From assembly GCA_003255065.1 (NCBI GenBank), contig QAOA01000527.1, positions 289,383 to 353,382 on the forward strand: a stretch of DNA of 64,000 bases. The letters run 5' to 3'. The notes beneath the pieces were generated by a model. That model saw only the letters and a list, made by a program, of their open reading frames with translations. It was not told the origin of the DNA and did no database searches. The stretch is from Cercis canadensis (Eukaryota > Streptophyta > Magnoliopsida > Fabales > Fabaceae). This document shows positions 63,501 to 64,000 of the stretch, in pieces. How positions within the stretch are numbered: the first letter of the stretch is position 1; the number at the start of each line of letters is the position of its first letter. A program made the position numbers and the translations under genes.

Positions 63501-63733
63501 GATCTCAGTAAAGAGTTTCTGTGGTGAAGCAGCATTGCTTTGGAGGCAGTAGAGACATCATCAGTCTTAGCGAGTTTGGAGCTTCTCCAGTCATCTTCAG
63601 CGTTGCCAGATCTCTCCTGCTTAAGGAACCCAGATCCGTACCATTTCTGCTTTGTTTCAGGATCTGAAGCAAGAGAAGCAAACCCAGTTTCTGAACCCAC
63701 CAACCCATCTAAACCCACCGCACCAAGATCCAT
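60548..63733 (-). CDS. GRF1: Growth-regulating factor (GRF1/GRF2 type)
   Basis: Plant transcription factor that works with GIF co-activators to promote cell proliferation in leaves and meristems. Exons: 63733-63340, 62567-62355, 62145-61749, 61382-60548, giving 612 aa. Start chosen at MDLGAVGL as in GRF1/GRF2; an in-frame ATG eight codons earlier (63757) is also possible. The QLQ domain, which binds GIF, is around 147-183 with Q153-x3-L157-x2-Q160. The WRC domain is around 217-260, with the zinc set C223-x9-C233-x10-C244-x2-H247 and the basic RHRSRKPVE end. A threonine/alanine repeat follows. C-terminal motifs of this subgroup are present: [10 protein letters not shown] (TQL-type), [29 protein letters not shown] and [10 protein letters not shown]. 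The first exon carries LLRSNATLF and [11 protein letters not shown], as in GRF1/2. The gene is regulated by miR396 through the site at 61973-61993. Confidence 0.95.
61973..61993 (-). promoter_or_regulatory. miR396 target site within the GRF coding region
   Basis: On the minus strand the sequence is CGTTCAAGAAAGCCTGTGGA followed by A, encoding the RSRKPVE end of the WRC domain. This is the canonical miR396 site of plant GRF genes, intact, with the usual single-nucleotide bulge relative to miR396 expected from the literature. It predicts transcript cleavage by miR396. Confidence 0.93.
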
Positions 63734-64000
63734 ATAGCAAATAGAAAAGCCCACCAAAAACTAGATTTGCATTAAGTTTAAGCTTAAGCTGGGGGAATGG
63801 AACATTTCTTCATGGGACAACAAGAGTACACAAGCTCCCGTTGGGAAAGGGAGGCGCATCTTATGGGTTTGGGGTGAAATAGCAGATAGATATGCTCAAC
63901 GCCTTTAAGCTTAAGCTGAAACTGGAAACCGGACTGGTTTTGTTTTTTAAGAGTTGATGTCTTGAGAAAGATAAAATAATTGGAGAGAGAGAGACAGAGA
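63734..64000 (-). promoter_or_regulatory. 5' UTR of the GRF gene (partial)
   Basis: Leader of the minus-strand GRF transcript, including a GA-rich tract at the window edge (63980-64000) on the plus strand. CT-rich leaders are common in this family. The promoter lies beyond the window. Confidence 0.5.

Noticed and set aside
1..64000. CRISPR arrays, prophage or bacterial operons
   Set aside because: No spaced direct repeats of that type and no bacterial gene organisation; all genes are plant nuclear type.

Overview
This window is a gene-dense stretch of nuclear DNA from a flowering plant, most likely a eudicot with a compact genome. The evidence is multi-exon genes with AT-rich GT-AG introns, plant-specific families (PIN, GRF, bZIP, KIN-7, DUF4378, DUF688-like), an intron-less tRNA-Asp, a perfect miR396 target site and plant-type MITEs. 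I cannot name the species from sequence alone. All coding structures below were assembled by hand; exon phases add up without a frame break in every multi-exon gene.

Layout. (1) 287-3683, minus: a PIN auxin efflux carrier of the PIN1/SoPIN1 type, 6 exons. (2) 8403-10352: a hAT-like non-autonomous element ending 38 bp from a tRNA-Asp(GTC) gene (10391-10462, minus). (3) 10748-16606, plus: a DUF2045/KIAA0930-type protein (CW7), 12 exons. (4) 19881-20318, plus: a single-exon bZIP factor. (5) 24300-31558, plus: kinesin KIN-7N, 18 exons. (6) 35403-36750, plus: a DUF4378 protein, 3 exons. (7) 38158-49572, minus: the U1 snRNP-associated splicing factor PRP40A, 28 coding exons plus a leader intron. 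(8) 52033-52476 and 53303-53698, minus: two related small single-exon genes with FSWExKPG and DPFLxAYKxCTK motifs. (9) 60548-63733, minus: a GRF1/GRF2-type growth-regulating factor with an intact miR396 site.

These genes are ordinary neighbours and do not form an operon-like system. Several bear on growth and division (auxin transport, GRF, mitotic-type kinesin). The trio CW7 - bZIP4 - KIN-7N has the same order as the consecutive Arabidopsis loci At1g59520, At1g59530 and At1g59540 as I recall them, which suggests conserved microsynteny.

Non-genic content includes a Mutator-like MITE with a perfect 9-bp target duplication (57913-58460), an element-like insertion in a PIN intron, a LINE-type RNase H relic, several tandem duplications, microsatellites, and an orphan promoter-like cluster at about 54890-55045. 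Eight single N positions occur. At least four are immediately followed by a near-copy of the sequence that precedes them, so they look like contig ends or haplotypes joined without collapsing their overlap. I found no convincing previously undescribed system.
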